Positions 34,687 to 43,711 of a DNA stretch of 64,000 nt are shown in pieces. The notes under the pieces were generated by a model. The model saw only the letters and a list, made by a program, of their open reading frames with translations, had not been told where the DNA came from and ran no database searches. Both the position numbers and the translations under genes were made by a program. Where the stretch lies: NCBI RefSeq assembly GCF_024721995.1, contig NZ_JANQBC010000009.1, positions 62,001 through 126,000 of the forward strand, in the 5' to 3' direction. The DNA comes from Paenibacillus radicibacter. Its GTDB lineage: Bacteria > Bacillota > Bacilli > Paenibacillales > NBRC-103111. Each line of letters starts with the position of its first letter. Within the stretch, counting starts at the first letter, position 1.

Positions 34687-35286
34687 TTACTTCGATTCTG
34701 ATGGTGTTCTCACCGTTAGGTAGTACAAGGGAACAATAATGTAAATGGCTATGGTCAGGTAGACATGCACAAAAGATAAACCCATACCAATCAGGTAGCA
34801 AATAAGCGGAACAAACCTGCCTTTCCATGAGTTACGAATGACGTGAAGTGGTGTTTGTGAATCAATTAACCTGTGATTGCGAGAGGCATGCCACCAAATC
34901 AAGTTAAATGTAATTCCAGTCATTAGAAGGGCGAAACCATATACCATGACGGCTGTCTGAGTGTGTGGGTATTCGCCTAACAAAGCGGCAGGGAACGGTA
35001 TGAATGATATGGACATTAAGAATAGCAAGTTGAATATAAGCAGTTGACGATCCGCACGGCGAATTTGGTGAAATGTAAAATGATGTGCGATCCAGTAAAC
35101 ACCAATCACAAGAAAGCTGAGTACATAACTTAGTAACTTTGGTCCAAGCGTAAAGAGTTTGGTAAAAAGATCACTGCTAGAAACATGTTCAGGTAAGGAC
35201 GGTACTTTGATCTCAAGAATGAGTAAAGTGATGACGATGGCAAATACACCATCACTAAACGCCTCGATTCTCTGTGGAGTCAGCAT
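34687..35286 (-). CDS. TMEM175-family (DUF1211) channel-like membrane protein
   Basis: About six membrane helices. The first contains the family motif RIEAFSDGVFAIVITLLILEIKVP (FSDGVFAI), which lines the pore of bacterial TMEM175 potassium channels. The length of 199 residues matches one six-helix repeat; bacterial forms assemble as tetramers. It is the last gene after an MBL hydrolase (23 bp gap) and an aldo/keto reductase, so the three are likely one operon, ended by the shared bidirectional terminator. Confidence 0.9.
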   Translation of the reverse strand: MLTPQRIEAFSDGVFAIVITLLILEIKVPSLPEHVSSSDLFTKLFTLGPKLLSYVLSFLVIGVYWIAHHFTFHQIRRADRQLLIFNLLFLMSISFIPFPAALLGEYPHTQTAVMVYGFALLMTGITFNLIWWHASRNHRLIDSQTPLHVIRNSWKGRFVPLICYLIGMGLSFVHVYLTIAIYIIVPLYYLTVRTPSESK

Positions 35287-35309
35287 TCCTTTGCTACTTG
35301 CTTCTGGTT

Positions 35310-36173
35310 TTACTTCTGACTGTGAGATAGGAAGTCACCTGCCAATGCCAGTTCTGCGGCAACTGCGTCGCTACTTAGCGAAATCATGAATTGAAGCGAT
35401 GCATTCGGTAAATAGCGATCCATCCGAGTTACTAATTCTTGTTTCGCCTCTTCGGATAACTGCGAATTACCTTGCGCAAGTTCTTTGACATTCGCGCAAT
35501 AAGTTAGCAAGTAGTCTCTTTGTTTAGCCAACAACTCATGACCACCTGCTGGCCCGTGTCCAGCGTAAATTTCAGATACATTATCCAAGTACTGCTCAGC
35601 GTTGTCGATGTTGAGTAACCAAGCTCTAATGCTTCCATCAGCCAAATAACAATGTGTACCACTAAAGACCAAGTCTCCAACAAATGCTGCTTTACTATTC
35701 TCCGAAGTCATGACCCAGACAGAATTTGCATCGCAATCTCCACCTGGCCCAATATCATGTACCTGAAAGTGAATACCGTCTAGTTCTACTTCTTCTAGAT
35801 TCTGAACAAATCTATTCGGGAATGTCCATTGTCTGATCCATTCATCCTGGAAAATCGGCGCCCACTGTGCATGCTTAGCTTCTTCAGTAGCCCTCATAAC
35901 ACGATCGATGGATGGCAGCGCTATGACAGGAATTGAAGAATCAGATTGAACTAGCTCTGTAATGCCTGCAGTGTGATCGGGATGGGCATGTGTAACCAGC
36001 ACGGCAAGCAATGGCTTGTGTAAGGCATCAATTTTCGCCCGCAATGCTCTGGCTTCGCTCCTAATTAATGTGCCGTCAACAGCAATGACACCATTTTCCG
36101 TCTCAACCAGATATGCATTCGCAAGAATACCTGCCTCTGTCGATGCATGTGTATGAATAACTGTTTTACTCAT
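35310..36173 (-). CDS. MBL-fold metallo-hydrolase
   Basis: The metal motif is VTHAHPDHTAG (H-x-H-x-D-H), with a further His in QVHDIGPGGDCDAN and Asp in AAFVGDLVFSGTHCY, and a terminal YAGHGPAGG. The fold is the glyoxalase-II-like metallo-beta-lactamase superfamily. The substrate is not evident. It starts 4 bp after the aldo/keto reductase stop (overlap-type spacing) with AGGAGG, so the genes are translationally linked. The tail (about 205-285) is helical. Confidence 0.9.
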   Translation of the reverse strand: MSKTVIHTHASTEAGILANAYLVETENGVIAVDGTLIRSEARALRAKIDALHKPLLAVLVTHAHPDHTAGITELVQSDSSIPVIALPSIDRVMRATEEAKHAQWAPIFQDEWIRQWTFPNRFVQNLEEVELDGIHFQVHDIGPGGDCDANSVWVMTSENSKAAFVGDLVFSGTHCYLADGSIRAWLLNIDNAEQYLDNVSEIYAGHGPAGGHELLAKQRDYLLTYCANVKELAQGNSQLSEEAKQELVTRMDRYLPNASLQFMISLSSDAVAAELALAGDFLSHSQK

Positions 36174-36177
36174 AAAA

Positions 36178-37215
36178 TTACCTCCTCATAATTCGATCAT
36201 ATTTTTGGCCAAATAAAACATCCTTAACCGATCTTGATGCTAGAAAATCGTGAGGAAATCCTAACTCTATTCGGCTTGCTTCATGAAGTCTTGCAAGTTG
36301 ATCTTCATTTAACTGATAGTGAAGACTGGCTATATTGTCGCTAAACTGTGTTACTTTCCGAGAGCCGATGATCGGTATGATAGAAGAAGATTGAGCACGT
36401 ACCCAGCTTAGCGCTACCTGAGCAGGAGTACATTCTAACTCGCTTGCGACTTGCTTTAACTCCTCTACAATGAGGCGATTCTTATCGTTAAACCTTCCGC
36501 TGGACGGAGAAAGTCGTCCTCCTTCTGATCCAGCTTGTTCTTTCTCTTCAAAGTTGTATTTGCCTGTGAGAACCCCACCACCAAGCGGAGACCAAGCTGT
36601 TACGGACATACCGAATGATTCTGCCATCGGCAACAAATCTCGTTCTGGAGCACGTTCAATCAAGCTGTACTCCACTTGTAACCCGATGAAAGCTGACCAA
36701 CCACGTAGGGCTGCAAGTGTATTTGCTTGAGACACAATCCAAACTGGCGTATCGGAAATGCCTATGTAAAGCACCTTTCCTGCGCTAACCATATCGTCCA
36801 AAGCTCGGATGACTTCCTCAACCGGTGTAGTGAAATCCCATGCATGAAGCCAGTAGATATCTACATAGTCCGTATTCAATCTCTTCAAGCTTGCTTCAAG
36901 CGACTGTATCATGTTCTTGCGATGATTACCTCCAGCGTTCGGATCATCACTTCGCATCGTTAGACTATACTTCGTTGCCAGCACATATTGCTGCCTTGCT
37001 GAAGCTATGAGTTCACCAACAATAGATTCACTTGTACCTTGTGTGTAAAAGTTGGCTGTATCGATAAAGTTGCCTCCAGCTTCCACGTATGTCTCGAAAA
37101 TTTTCTTGCACTCTTCCTTCGATGCACCCCAGCCCCAATCTTCGCCAAAGGTCATCGTACCCAGACAAACTTCCGATACACGAAGTCCACTTTTTCCAAA
37201 TAATCGATACTTCAA
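36178..37215 (-). CDS. Aldo/keto reductase
   Basis: An NADPH-dependent TIM-barrel reductase of the YhdN/Kv-beta-like group. It has LGTMTFGEDWGWG, catalytic Asp-Tyr in FIDTANFYTQGTSE, the His in DYVDIYWLHAWD and the cofactor segment IIPIIGSRKVTQ. TTG at 37215 (MKYRLFGKSGLRVSEV) is preferred because AAGGAG lies 8 nt upstream; the GTG at 37224 is too close to that site. It heads the reductase-hydrolase-TMEM175 operon. Confidence 0.93.
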   Translation of the reverse strand: MKYRLFGKSGLRVSEVCLGTMTFGEDWGWGASKEECKKIFETYVEAGGNFIDTANFYTQGTSESIVGELIASARQQYVLATKYSLTMRSDDPNAGGNHRKNMIQSLEASLKRLNTDYVDIYWLHAWDFTTPVEEVIRALDDMVSAGKVLYIGISDTPVWIVSQANTLAALRGWSAFIGLQVEYSLIERAPERDLLPMAESFGMSVTAWSPLGGGVLTGKYNFEEKEQAGSEGGRLSPSSGRFNDKNRLIVEELKQVASELECTPAQVALSWVRAQSSSIIPIIGSRKVTQFSDNIASLHYQLNEDQLARLHEASRIELGFPHDFLASRSVKDVLFGQKYDRIMRR

Positions 37216-37308
37216 TTTTGCCACTCCTTATTTGAATTTTTTCCCAGTATACGCCTGAGATTAAAATCCAACAAGAAGGCACAATTTTGTTCGTAAACTC
37301 AATTGGAA

Positions 37309-37343
37309 CAAAAAAAACGTAAGACCATAGCGGTCCTACGCGT
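37309..37343 (-). terminator. Intrinsic terminator of the stalk-domain gene
   Basis: ACGTAAGACC pairs with GGTCCTACGCGT around ATAGC, followed on the reverse strand by a T8 run, 28 bp after the stop at 37371. Confidence 0.9.
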
Positions 37344-37370
37344 TCAACATCTCACAGCTATCCAGCTTCG

Positions 37371-38336
37371 TTAATCAGCAAAATACATGGGTACAAAAGT
37401 ATCTGGATCATTCATATCCGCCTTCCATATTACTCCTCCTAAGTAAGGCGTTGTATAGAAATAAATAATGTTCGCATTTGGATCAACCAAGGTTAAATAT
37501 GGACCCTCAAACATTTCATAGCGTCCAATATTTCCAACATAGTATGCGTCATCTATAGCTTTATCGATTTGTACAAATGTCGGGTCATCCAGACTTTTTC
37601 CTACTAAGCTGCCTCTATGCGCAGTGTCTAGATTGATTTTCAAACAGTTAAGTCCTTGCTTCATCTGAGATTTAAGCCATACCAGTATTTCTTCGGTAGA
37701 GTTGCTCTTGTTCATTTTGGCAGGATCATCAATCCAAACAATAGGGTTAGGTGCTAAACCCTTAGCAACGTCTTTATCGGCGATAGCATGAAGATATTGT
37801 TTTCCAGCTGGAAGATACCCTACGGCTTTGTTAAGGCAAATACTAATAAAACGTAATGGGACATAGGTACGTCCATTATCTTGAATAGGTTCTGCATCCA
37901 TTGTTATAGTTTTACCGTTTACACTTGCTACTGTAATCCCTATTTGCATGACGATTTCATTATTTTCGTCCTTGATCCTAATCGTTTGTGTCGATTCATC
38001 CCATTGGACACTCGCACCGTATGCCTCCGCAACAGTGCGGATAGGTACAAGCGATCGATTACTAGTTATAATCACTTTCGTGTCCGTAAACTCACCATTT
38101 ATCATCAACAAGACTTCATCTGGAGCGGTTTCTTTCTCCCCCTTCTGGAACGAATATATTTTGTTATCAGTAAGACCGTTGCTATCAGTCTTTGGCCTGA
38201 CCTGATATGTGGGATCAGGATAGCTTATGGAGTTAATGTCAACTTTGGCATCTGTTGTCTGGACATATGTAACCATCGAAATCATAGTTAAACTAAATAG
38301 CATCAAGCCTACTCGACTTAATAAAATTCTTCTCAT
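37371..38336 (-). CDS. Secreted protein with copper-amine-oxidase-type stalk domain
   Basis: ATG 38336 follows GGAGG and gives a signal peptide (MRRILLSRVGLMLFSLTMISMVTYV). The stalk domain, common in secreted Paenibacillus proteins, spans about 75-180: EVLLMINGEFTDTKVIITSNRSLVPIRTVAEAYGASV and then GRTYVPLRFIS. The remaining 150 residues carry no motif I recognise. The longer frame to 38411 is not needed. It lies divergent from a small lipoprotein-like ORF. A strong terminator follows. Confidence 0.88.
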   Translation of the reverse strand: MRRILLSRVGLMLFSLTMISMVTYVQTTDAKVDINSISYPDPTYQVRPKTDSNGLTDNKIYSFQKGEKETAPDEVLLMINGEFTDTKVIITSNRSLVPIRTVAEAYGASVQWDESTQTIRIKDENNEIVMQIGITVASVNGKTITMDAEPIQDNGRTYVPLRFISICLNKAVGYLPAGKQYLHAIADKDVAKGLAPNPIVWIDDPAKMNKSNSTEEILVWLKSQMKQGLNCLKINLDTAHRGSLVGKSLDDPTFVQIDKAIDDAYYVGNIGRYEMFEGPYLTLVDPNANIIYFYTTPYLGGVIWKADMNDPDTFVPMYFAD

Positions 38337-38405
38337 AACATTCCTCCGTTTTTTTGGAACGTGATACAATGATGATATCATCTCTTTGGAAGGAAGTGGT
38401 ATTAC

Positions 38406-38525
38406 ATGCATCTGTTTAGGAATGGGTTACATACTCTTTCCTTCATCACCTTTGTAATCTGCGCTTCCCTATTGACAAGCTGCTCTATAAATCATAGACT
38501 CTCTGAGAAGTTGAATTACTGTTGA
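38406..38525 (+). CDS. Small lipoprotein-like ORF, 39 residues
   Basis: ATG 38406 follows GGAAGG. The product has a basic start, a hydrophobic core and a lipobox (SLLTSC), then only about 13 residues to the stop. It overlaps the end of the convergent 60-residue gene by 10 bp. It is either a tiny lipoprotein or the stub of a truncated gene. Confidence 0.5.
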   Translation: MHLFRNGLHTLSFITFVICASLLTSCSINHRLSEKLNYC

Positions 38526-38698
38526 AAATTAACTAAGATCATAAAGAAAATATTGCTTAAAGCAATTGAGATAATTATCGTCACAATAACATGTTTCCAA
38601 CTAATCTTAGATTGGCTAGACTCCTGTATTATTTTTATTTGTTGTTCAAGTTCAGCAACTTTCTTTTTTAAATCGTCATTGTTATCTTCATTAATCAT
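38516..38698 (-). CDS. Small membrane protein with coiled coil, 60 residues
   Basis: ATG 38698 follows CAAGGAGG at normal spacing. The N-terminal half is an acidic/Lys coiled coil (DDLKKKVAELEQQIKIIQESSQ) and the C-terminal half one membrane helix (HVIVTIIISIALSNIFFMILV). This layout resembles small anchors or regulators of membrane complexes. It lies 67 bp downstream of another small membrane gene on the same strand. No family is recognised. Confidence 0.75.
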   Translation of the reverse strand: MINEDNNDDLKKKVAELEQQIKIIQESSQSKISWKHVIVTIIISIALSNIFFMILVNFQQ

Positions 38699-38765
38699 AT
38701 AAATATCCTCCTTGAAAAAGTCCCACATCCAATAAAAGAAAAGTTGTAGTTACCCTATGCTTGAG

Positions 38766-39080
38766 CTAGAGTCCATTAACAAATTGACTCACCATGCCAA
38801 AGACTAGAATGCATAAGTATAACAATCCAATAAATGTAATAATGACTACCATAAACTTATATCTTGTTCTTATTGGATTTGATTTATCTTGTATATCTAC
38901 TTTTGCTTGTTCAACAGCTTCTGAAGAACTACGTCTGGAACAGACAAAACCTATCATAGCTAATACCAATCCCATTAACCCAAAAGCTTGACTACTCACC
39001 CCATCTGTTATACGTAAAATAATTCCGACCACTGCTACGATTAGAATTAAGAGGAGTAGAATACGTCTATTCCATTTCAT
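38766..39080 (-). CDS. Small membrane protein, 104 residues
   Basis: Three predicted helices: RILLLLILIVAVVGIIL, AFGLMGLVLAMIGFVC and FMVVIITFIGLLYLCILVFGM. A polar loop containing RRSSSEAVEQAKVD separates the second and third. AGGAGG precedes the ATG. It is probably co-transcribed with the following 60-residue membrane gene. No named domain is recognised. The Cys of FVCSRR is at the membrane border. Confidence 0.75.
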   Translation of the reverse strand: MKWNRRILLLLILIVAVVGIILRITDGVSSQAFGLMGLVLAMIGFVCSRRSSSEAVEQAKVDIQDKSNPIRTRYKFMVVIITFIGLLYLCILVFGMVSQFVNGL

Positions 39081-39249
39081 ATAAAGCCTCCTTCTTTTGA
39101 AATCAGAATTACATTATTTTGAAATTCAACACACTCGGCTCCTAATCCTTTGAGTAATCAATTTCTCTCCACATATGTTCAACTCCCCCACTCTGTTATA
39201 CAATGCTTGAAGGGATCAATCGTTTGAACCTAGAAAGGCGGGAACAATT

Positions 39250-40581
39250 TTGTCACAGATAACTGATGATTCTTATACTTCACAAAGCCATCCTGCATGG
39301 GTGCAACGCTACTTAGATTCACCACATAAGCTAAAGCAGCTATATCGCAGAACACTTGCGGTTGTAGTGCTTTCTCAAATATTCGGGGGAGCTGGACTTG
39401 CGGCAGGGGTTACGATCGGGGCTTTGCTTGCGAAAGATATGCTGGGATCAGACCAATTCGCAGGAATTCCAGTTGCACTCATGACATTTGGATCTGCTAT
39501 TTCTTCACTGTTGGTGGGTAGGATTTCACAAAAATTAGGTAGGCGCTACGGACTTTCGCTTGGGTTTATCGCTGGAGGTATTGGTGCGATTGGGGTAATA
39601 TTTGCAGCAATCTTAAGCAATGTCTACCTACTGTTCGCAGCTCTACTCCTCTATGGGGCAGGTACGTCGACGAATTTACAAGCACGTTATGCTGGAACAG
39701 ACTTAGCAAGTCCAACACAGCGTGCGACTGCAGTTAGTATTGCACTTGTTTCAACGACATTCGGTGCGGTAGCTGGGCCGAACTTGGTTCAGGTAATGGG
39801 AAATCTTGCTGACTCCATCGGCATTCCAACACTTGCAGGACCTTTCATTCTATCTGCTGCTGCGTTTATTGGTGCAGGTATCGTATTATTCATCCTATTA
39901 CGTCCAGATCCATTAATTGTGTCCAAAGCTATTGCAGCTGCTAATAAGAACAAGTCACAAGCAGACTCTACACAAACTTCTTCTCTAACGTCTGATTCCA
40001 ATAAGCGCGGGATTATTGTTGGTGCAACCATTATGATCTTAACGCAGATTGTGATGGTATCGATTATGTCGATGACTCCCGTTCATATGGGCCATCATGG
40101 GCATGGACTAGGTGATGTAGGTCTGGTAATTGGATTCCATGTCGGTGCCATGTATCTCCCTTCTCTTATAACAGGAATATTAGTCGATAAAATTGGTCGA
40201 ACTGCGATGGCAATTGCAGCAGGGGTAACACTTCTGGCCGCTGGTATTCTATCCGCACTTGCTCCAGTAGATTCATTACCACTCTTAATCGTTGCTTTAT
40301 CTCTACTTGGCTTAGGTTGGAACTTCGGATTAATTAGTGGAACAACATTAATCGTTGATGCAACAACTCCTGCAACGCGTGCGAAAACACAAGGAACGGT
40401 GGATGTATTCATCGCTCTATCTGGTGCATCTTCAGGTCTCCTATCTGGTGTTGTATTTGCTTACACAAGCTATCCAACCCTATCCTTAATCGGTGGGTTC
40501 TTGTCACTTCTGCTTGTTCCCGTCGTTGTCTGGTCCATTATGAAGAGAAAAGCGCAGCAACGAAATGATGTAAGTATGTAG
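39250..40581 (+). CDS. MFS transporter (12 helices)
   Basis: A major facilitator of 443 residues with motif A-like VGRISQKLGRRYGL between helices 2 and 3 and a matching DKIGRT in the second half. A long hydrophilic central loop (about 230-255) separates the halves. A His-rich patch (PVHMGHHGHG) follows helix 7, as in a subgroup of actinobacterial and Firmicute MFS pumps. The substrate is unknown; drug or metabolite export is likely. The start is TTG 39250 with AGGCGGG upstream. A + strand terminator follows. Confidence 0.92.
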   Translation: MSQITDDSYTSQSHPAWVQRYLDSPHKLKQLYRRTLAVVVLSQIFGGAGLAAGVTIGALLAKDMLGSDQFAGIPVALMTFGSAISSLLVGRISQKLGRRYGLSLGFIAGGIGAIGVIFAAILSNVYLLFAALLLYGAGTSTNLQARYAGTDLASPTQRATAVSIALVSTTFGAVAGPNLVQVMGNLADSIGIPTLAGPFILSAAAFIGAGIVLFILLRPDPLIVSKAIAAANKNKSQADSTQTSSLTSDSNKRGIIVGATIMILTQIVMVSIMSMTPVHMGHHGHGLGDVGLVIGFHVGAMYLPSLITGILVDKIGRTAMAIAAGVTLLAAGILSALAPVDSLPLLIVALSLLGLGWNFGLISGTTLIVDATTPATRAKTQGTVDVFIALSGASSGLLSGVVFAYTSYPTLSLIGGFLSLLLVPVVVWSIMKRKAQQRNDVSM

Positions 40582-40590
40582 TGAAATAAC

Positions 40591-40631
40591 AAATGCCGAT
40601 CTCCTTCACCAAGGATGAATCGGCATTTATT
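40591..40631 (+). terminator. Intrinsic terminator of the MFS gene
   Basis: AATGCCGAT pairs with ATCGGCATT, with T-rich sequence after it, 10 bp beyond the stop. Confidence 0.85.
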
Positions 40632-40660
40632 GAATTCATATTCTTTTCGGAGGACATTAC

Positions 40661-41551
40661 ATGAAAGATTACCAACTTATTAGTGATTATAAACATATTG
40701 ATGCATATAAAGAAAGCTTTAATGACTTAGCCAAACTCGTATTTGATCTAGATTTTAAAGAGTGGTATGAACAAGGATATTGGAATGACAATTACATCTG
40801 CTATTCCTACATAGATGATGATCGGATTGTCGCGAATGTATCGGTTAATAAGTTAGTTGTCGTTGTAGGTGGTGTTGAATACCAAGCCCTGCAGATCGGA
40901 ACCGTCATGACCCATCCCGACTATCGTCATCAAGGTCTGGCAGCTATGTTAATGGATCATGTGATTCATCAATATGAACAAGACTACGATCTGATTTATC
41001 TATTCGCCAATCGCTGCGCGATACAATTCTATCCTAAGTTTGGCTTTGAACCCATTCAGGAAAGTCGTTTTCTTCTAGATTCTTCTCATTTGAAAAAGAA
41101 ACCAACTACACCATCAGCATTACAGAAGCTAAGTCTCAATAATCCTGCTGATCTTGAACTCATGAAACAATTTGCTGCTGAGCGTATTGCTGTATCATCC
41201 ACCTTAGGAGTAAAGAATCAAGAACATCTAACCATGTTTTACTTGATCTTGGCTTTTAGTGATGCGATCTATTACATCCAAGATGAAGATGTTATTGTAT
41301 TGTTCGAGCAAGAGGATAAAGAGCTACATGTCTTAGATATCATTAGTAAAAGAAAAGTCGCAATCGATACGATTCTTCCATACATCATCACAGATGACAT
41401 AGAAACTGTTCACTTCTCTTTTACACCTGATATGAATATCGAGGGCATTCAGACTGAATTAATCACAGATAGTGATGATTTGCTATTCGTTCGCCCTGTC
41501 CTAAACAATTTCCCCACTCATTTCTTATTCCCAATAACCTCACATGCCTGA
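40661..41551 (+). CDS. GNAT-family acetyltransferase with C-terminal extension
   Basis: Residues about 20-140 are the GNAT fold, with the acetyl-CoA loop in TVMTHPDYRHQGLAAMLMDHV (R/Q-x-x-G-x-A) and FANRCAIQFYPKFGFEPIQ after it. The last 150 residues look like a second, degenerate GNAT or SCP2-like half (VLDIISKRKVAIDTILPYI). The layout resembles Eis-like enzymes but is shorter. The start follows CGGAGGA. The substrate is unknown. Confidence 0.88.
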   Translation: MKDYQLISDYKHIDAYKESFNDLAKLVFDLDFKEWYEQGYWNDNYICYSYIDDDRIVANVSVNKLVVVVGGVEYQALQIGTVMTHPDYRHQGLAAMLMDHVIHQYEQDYDLIYLFANRCAIQFYPKFGFEPIQESRFLLDSSHLKKKPTTPSALQKLSLNNPADLELMKQFAAERIAVSSTLGVKNQEHLTMFYLILAFSDAIYYIQDEDVIVLFEQEDKELHVLDIISKRKVAIDTILPYIITDDIETVHFSFTPDMNIEGIQTELITDSDDLLFVRPVLNNFPTHFLFPITSHA

Positions 41552-41588
41552 AACTCAAGAGTAGAACGTGGTTGAATCATCCTCTGCT

Positions 41589-41942
41589 TTAACCACGTTT
41601 CTCCATATATTCCAATCCCCATTCTCGCATCAGCATAATGATCGGCTTCAAAGACTGTCCAAATTCAGTCAAAGAGTATTCCACTTTTGGCGGTACTTGC
41701 TGATACACTTCTCGATGGACGACGCCATCCTCTTCCAATTCACGCAGTTGCAGTGTCAACATACGTTGAGTAATCGCCGGACAAATCCTTCTAAAATCGC
41801 TGAACCGCTTCTTTTCTTCTAACATGTGATACAACAGTATCCCTTTCCACTTCCCACCAATAACATCTAACGTATATTCGACAGGACACGCCTGTTTATT
41901 ACTATTTGGAAAATTTCCAAAGCCACCTTTACGATCACGCAT
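41589..41942 (-). CDS. HxlR-family regulator, divergent from a nitroreductase
   Basis: Winged-helix HxlR protein with the early Cys in KQACPVEYTLDVIGGKWKGILLYHML and AITQRMLTLQLRELEEDGVV. ATG 41942 follows AAGGAG; the frame to 41963 is not needed. It diverges from the nitroreductase gene across a 138-bp region, the classic layout for a redox- or quinone-sensing HxlR/YodB regulator controlling a reductase. Confidence 0.92.
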   Translation of the reverse strand: MRDRKGGFGNFPNSNKQACPVEYTLDVIGGKWKGILLYHMLEEKKRFSDFRRICPAITQRMLTLQLRELEEDGVVHREVYQQVPPKVEYSLTEFGQSLKPIIMLMREWGLEYMEKRG

Positions 41943-42080
41943 AGTCCCACTCCTTGGTAACATTTTTGTTACTATCCCACATTATTGTGCGTACTTCTCT
42001 TTTATAAGTATATAACTTAATATAAATCCATGGACGAATGATCGTCAATAATTCCCAGATAAATAAGGAGTGGATCAACA

Positions 42081-42752
42081 ATGCAAACGACTGTATCCAA
42101 GAAAAATGAAATTTTGAGTGCATACCAATACCGCCACGCAACGAAAGAATTTAGCGATCAGAAAGTAAGTGAAGAGAATTTCGAATTTATAATAGAAACC
42201 GGTCGATTATCCCCTAGTTCATTTGGATTTGAACCATGGAAGTTTCTTGTGATCCAGAATCCACAAGTAAGGGAGAAAATTCATCCCCATGTCTGGGGCG
42301 GACAAAGACAAATCCCTACAGCAAGCCACTTTGTCATCTTACTTTCGAGACAGCCTAAAGATATGCTAGCTCATTCCACATACATTAGTGAGATCATGAA
42401 TAACGTGCAGCAATTACCACCGGAGGTCGCAGAAGGCAAACAAAAGATGTATGATAATTTCTTAAAAGTAGAATTTAATCTGGAGGGCAACGAACGTGCT
42501 ATGTTCGAGTGGGCAAGTCGCCAAACATATATCGCTCTTGGTAACATGATGACTGCCGCTGCGCAAATTGGAATCGATTCCTGCCCAATTGAAGGTTTTA
42601 TGAAGGAGAACGTTGAGGAAATCTTAGCTACTGAAGGAATTTTAGATCGTGAACACTTTGGTATCTCAGCTATGGTGGCCTTTGGTTATCGGTTACATGA
42701 GCCTCGCGAGAAAACAAGAAGGTCTACATCTGATGTGATTCAGTGGGTGTAA
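42081..42752 (+). CDS. NAD(P)H-dependent nitroreductase-family oxidoreductase
   Basis: FMN-binding nitroreductase fold: YRHATKEFS (phosphate-binding Arg/His), LSPSSFGFEPWKFLVIQ, and GIDSCPIEGFMKENVEEIL, which matches the NfsB/YfkO group. It likely reduces quinones or nitro compounds. AAGGAG precedes the ATG. The divergent HxlR regulator probably represses it. It ends with a bidirectional terminator. Confidence 0.93.
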   Translation: MQTTVSKKNEILSAYQYRHATKEFSDQKVSEENFEFIIETGRLSPSSFGFEPWKFLVIQNPQVREKIHPHVWGGQRQIPTASHFVILLSRQPKDMLAHSTYISEIMNNVQQLPPEVAEGKQKMYDNFLKVEFNLEGNERAMFEWASRQTYIALGNMMTAAAQIGIDSCPIEGFMKENVEEILATEGILDREHFGISAMVAFGYRLHEPREKTRRSTSDVIQWV

Positions 42753-42771
42753 GCTTAACTCTATGAACATA

Positions 42772-42803
42772 CAAAAGAGCCGCTCATAAGCGACTCTTTT
42801 TTT
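42772..42803. terminator. Bidirectional terminator between the nitroreductase and traX-like genes
   Basis: AAAAGAGCCGCT pairs with AGCGACTCTTTT, with T7 on the + strand and T4 on the reverse strand. Confidence 0.88.
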
Positions 42804-42805
42804 AA

Positions 42806-43537
42806 TTACACTCTCATAAAATATCCAATAATGAAGATGATCCATAAATGTACAGGGTAGAATAGATAAAACAGATTTTTCGTAAATGGTGTATTAAGTC
42901 CACGAGCCCCGTTATATAACAGCATAAATGGCAAGGCCATAAACATCATCCATTGAACATTCATAAGGAATAAATTATCATATTCGAATTCTGTAAAACT
43001 ATTTGTGAGAATAAAGAGCTCAAATGCACAAATGACTAGATAACCAATCGCCATCTTCCATTTTGAATTACGTAAGAAGTAAAAGTTTAATGTCATTAGA
43101 ACCCCAAGCATACTTGCTTCTGTGAAGAAAGCAGCACCTGCTACGAGTATTGCGAGAATAATAAACAGAGCATTATCCTTTCCTACTTTACTCTTAGCTA
43201 AGTCAATGCAATGAAGCATAAGTATCCCTAGTGCTAGTGATAAGAACATGTGATTCATGATGACATAACCTTCTATCCGGAAAATTAAATTCAAGATGAG
43301 GTTACCTATTATCATAATAAATGCACAAGCAAATAGTCGTTTCATATACTTGGTACGACTTCGTGTATGGAAGAATCCTTCAACGATTAAATAGAAGAAG
43401 ATAGGCGCGACTATTCTCCCAACCCAATGAAACCAATTTGGCGTATCTGGAATGAATGTTGCAACATGATCTAACACCATTAAGACGAGCGCAATAATTT
43501 TTAATTGAAAAGCATTTAATCCAAAACTATTATTCAT
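42806..43537 (-). CDS. TraX-family membrane protein (acyltransferase-like)
   Basis: About eight helices. The family start is present: LNAFQLKIIALVLMVLDHVATFIPD, followed by WFHWVGRIVAPIFFYLIVEGFFHTRSRTKYMKRL. ATG 43537 follows AAAGGAG. In plasmid F, TraX acetylates pilin; chromosomal TraX-like proteins of Firmicutes have unknown substrates. The gene stands alone between terminators. Confidence 0.92.
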   Translation of the reverse strand: MNNSFGLNAFQLKIIALVLMVLDHVATFIPDTPNWFHWVGRIVAPIFFYLIVEGFFHTRSRTKYMKRLFACAFIMIIGNLILNLIFRIEGYVIMNHMFLSLALGILMLHCIDLAKSKVGKDNALFIILAILVAGAAFFTEASMLGVLMTLNFYFLRNSKWKMAIGYLVICAFELFILTNSFTEFEYDNLFLMNVQWMMFMALPFMLLYNGARGLNTPFTKNLFYLFYPVHLWIIFIIGYFMRV

Positions 43538-43670
43538 GATGACTGCTCCTTTATGTATAATTCCGAGGATTATCATAGCATGGATAAGGGAAATAATGGC
43601 TTACAAGTTTGTAAGATTAGTGCTTACATAACTGTCACTTTGTTATTTGAGGCAATGGGTATCGATAACA

Positions 43671-43700
43671 TAAAAAAAGAGCCGCTCATGAGCAACTCTT
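43671..43700 (-). terminator. Intrinsic terminator of the DUF6530-like gene
   Basis: AGAGCCGCTC pairs with GAGCAACTCT, with a T7 tail on the reverse strand. Confidence 0.9.
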
Positions 43701-43711
43701 CGACTATCCGA

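Noticed and set aside
38361-38385. GATGATATCATC palindrome upstream of the small lipoprotein ORF
   Set aside because: A single 12-bp palindrome with no second copy or promoter relation that I could support.
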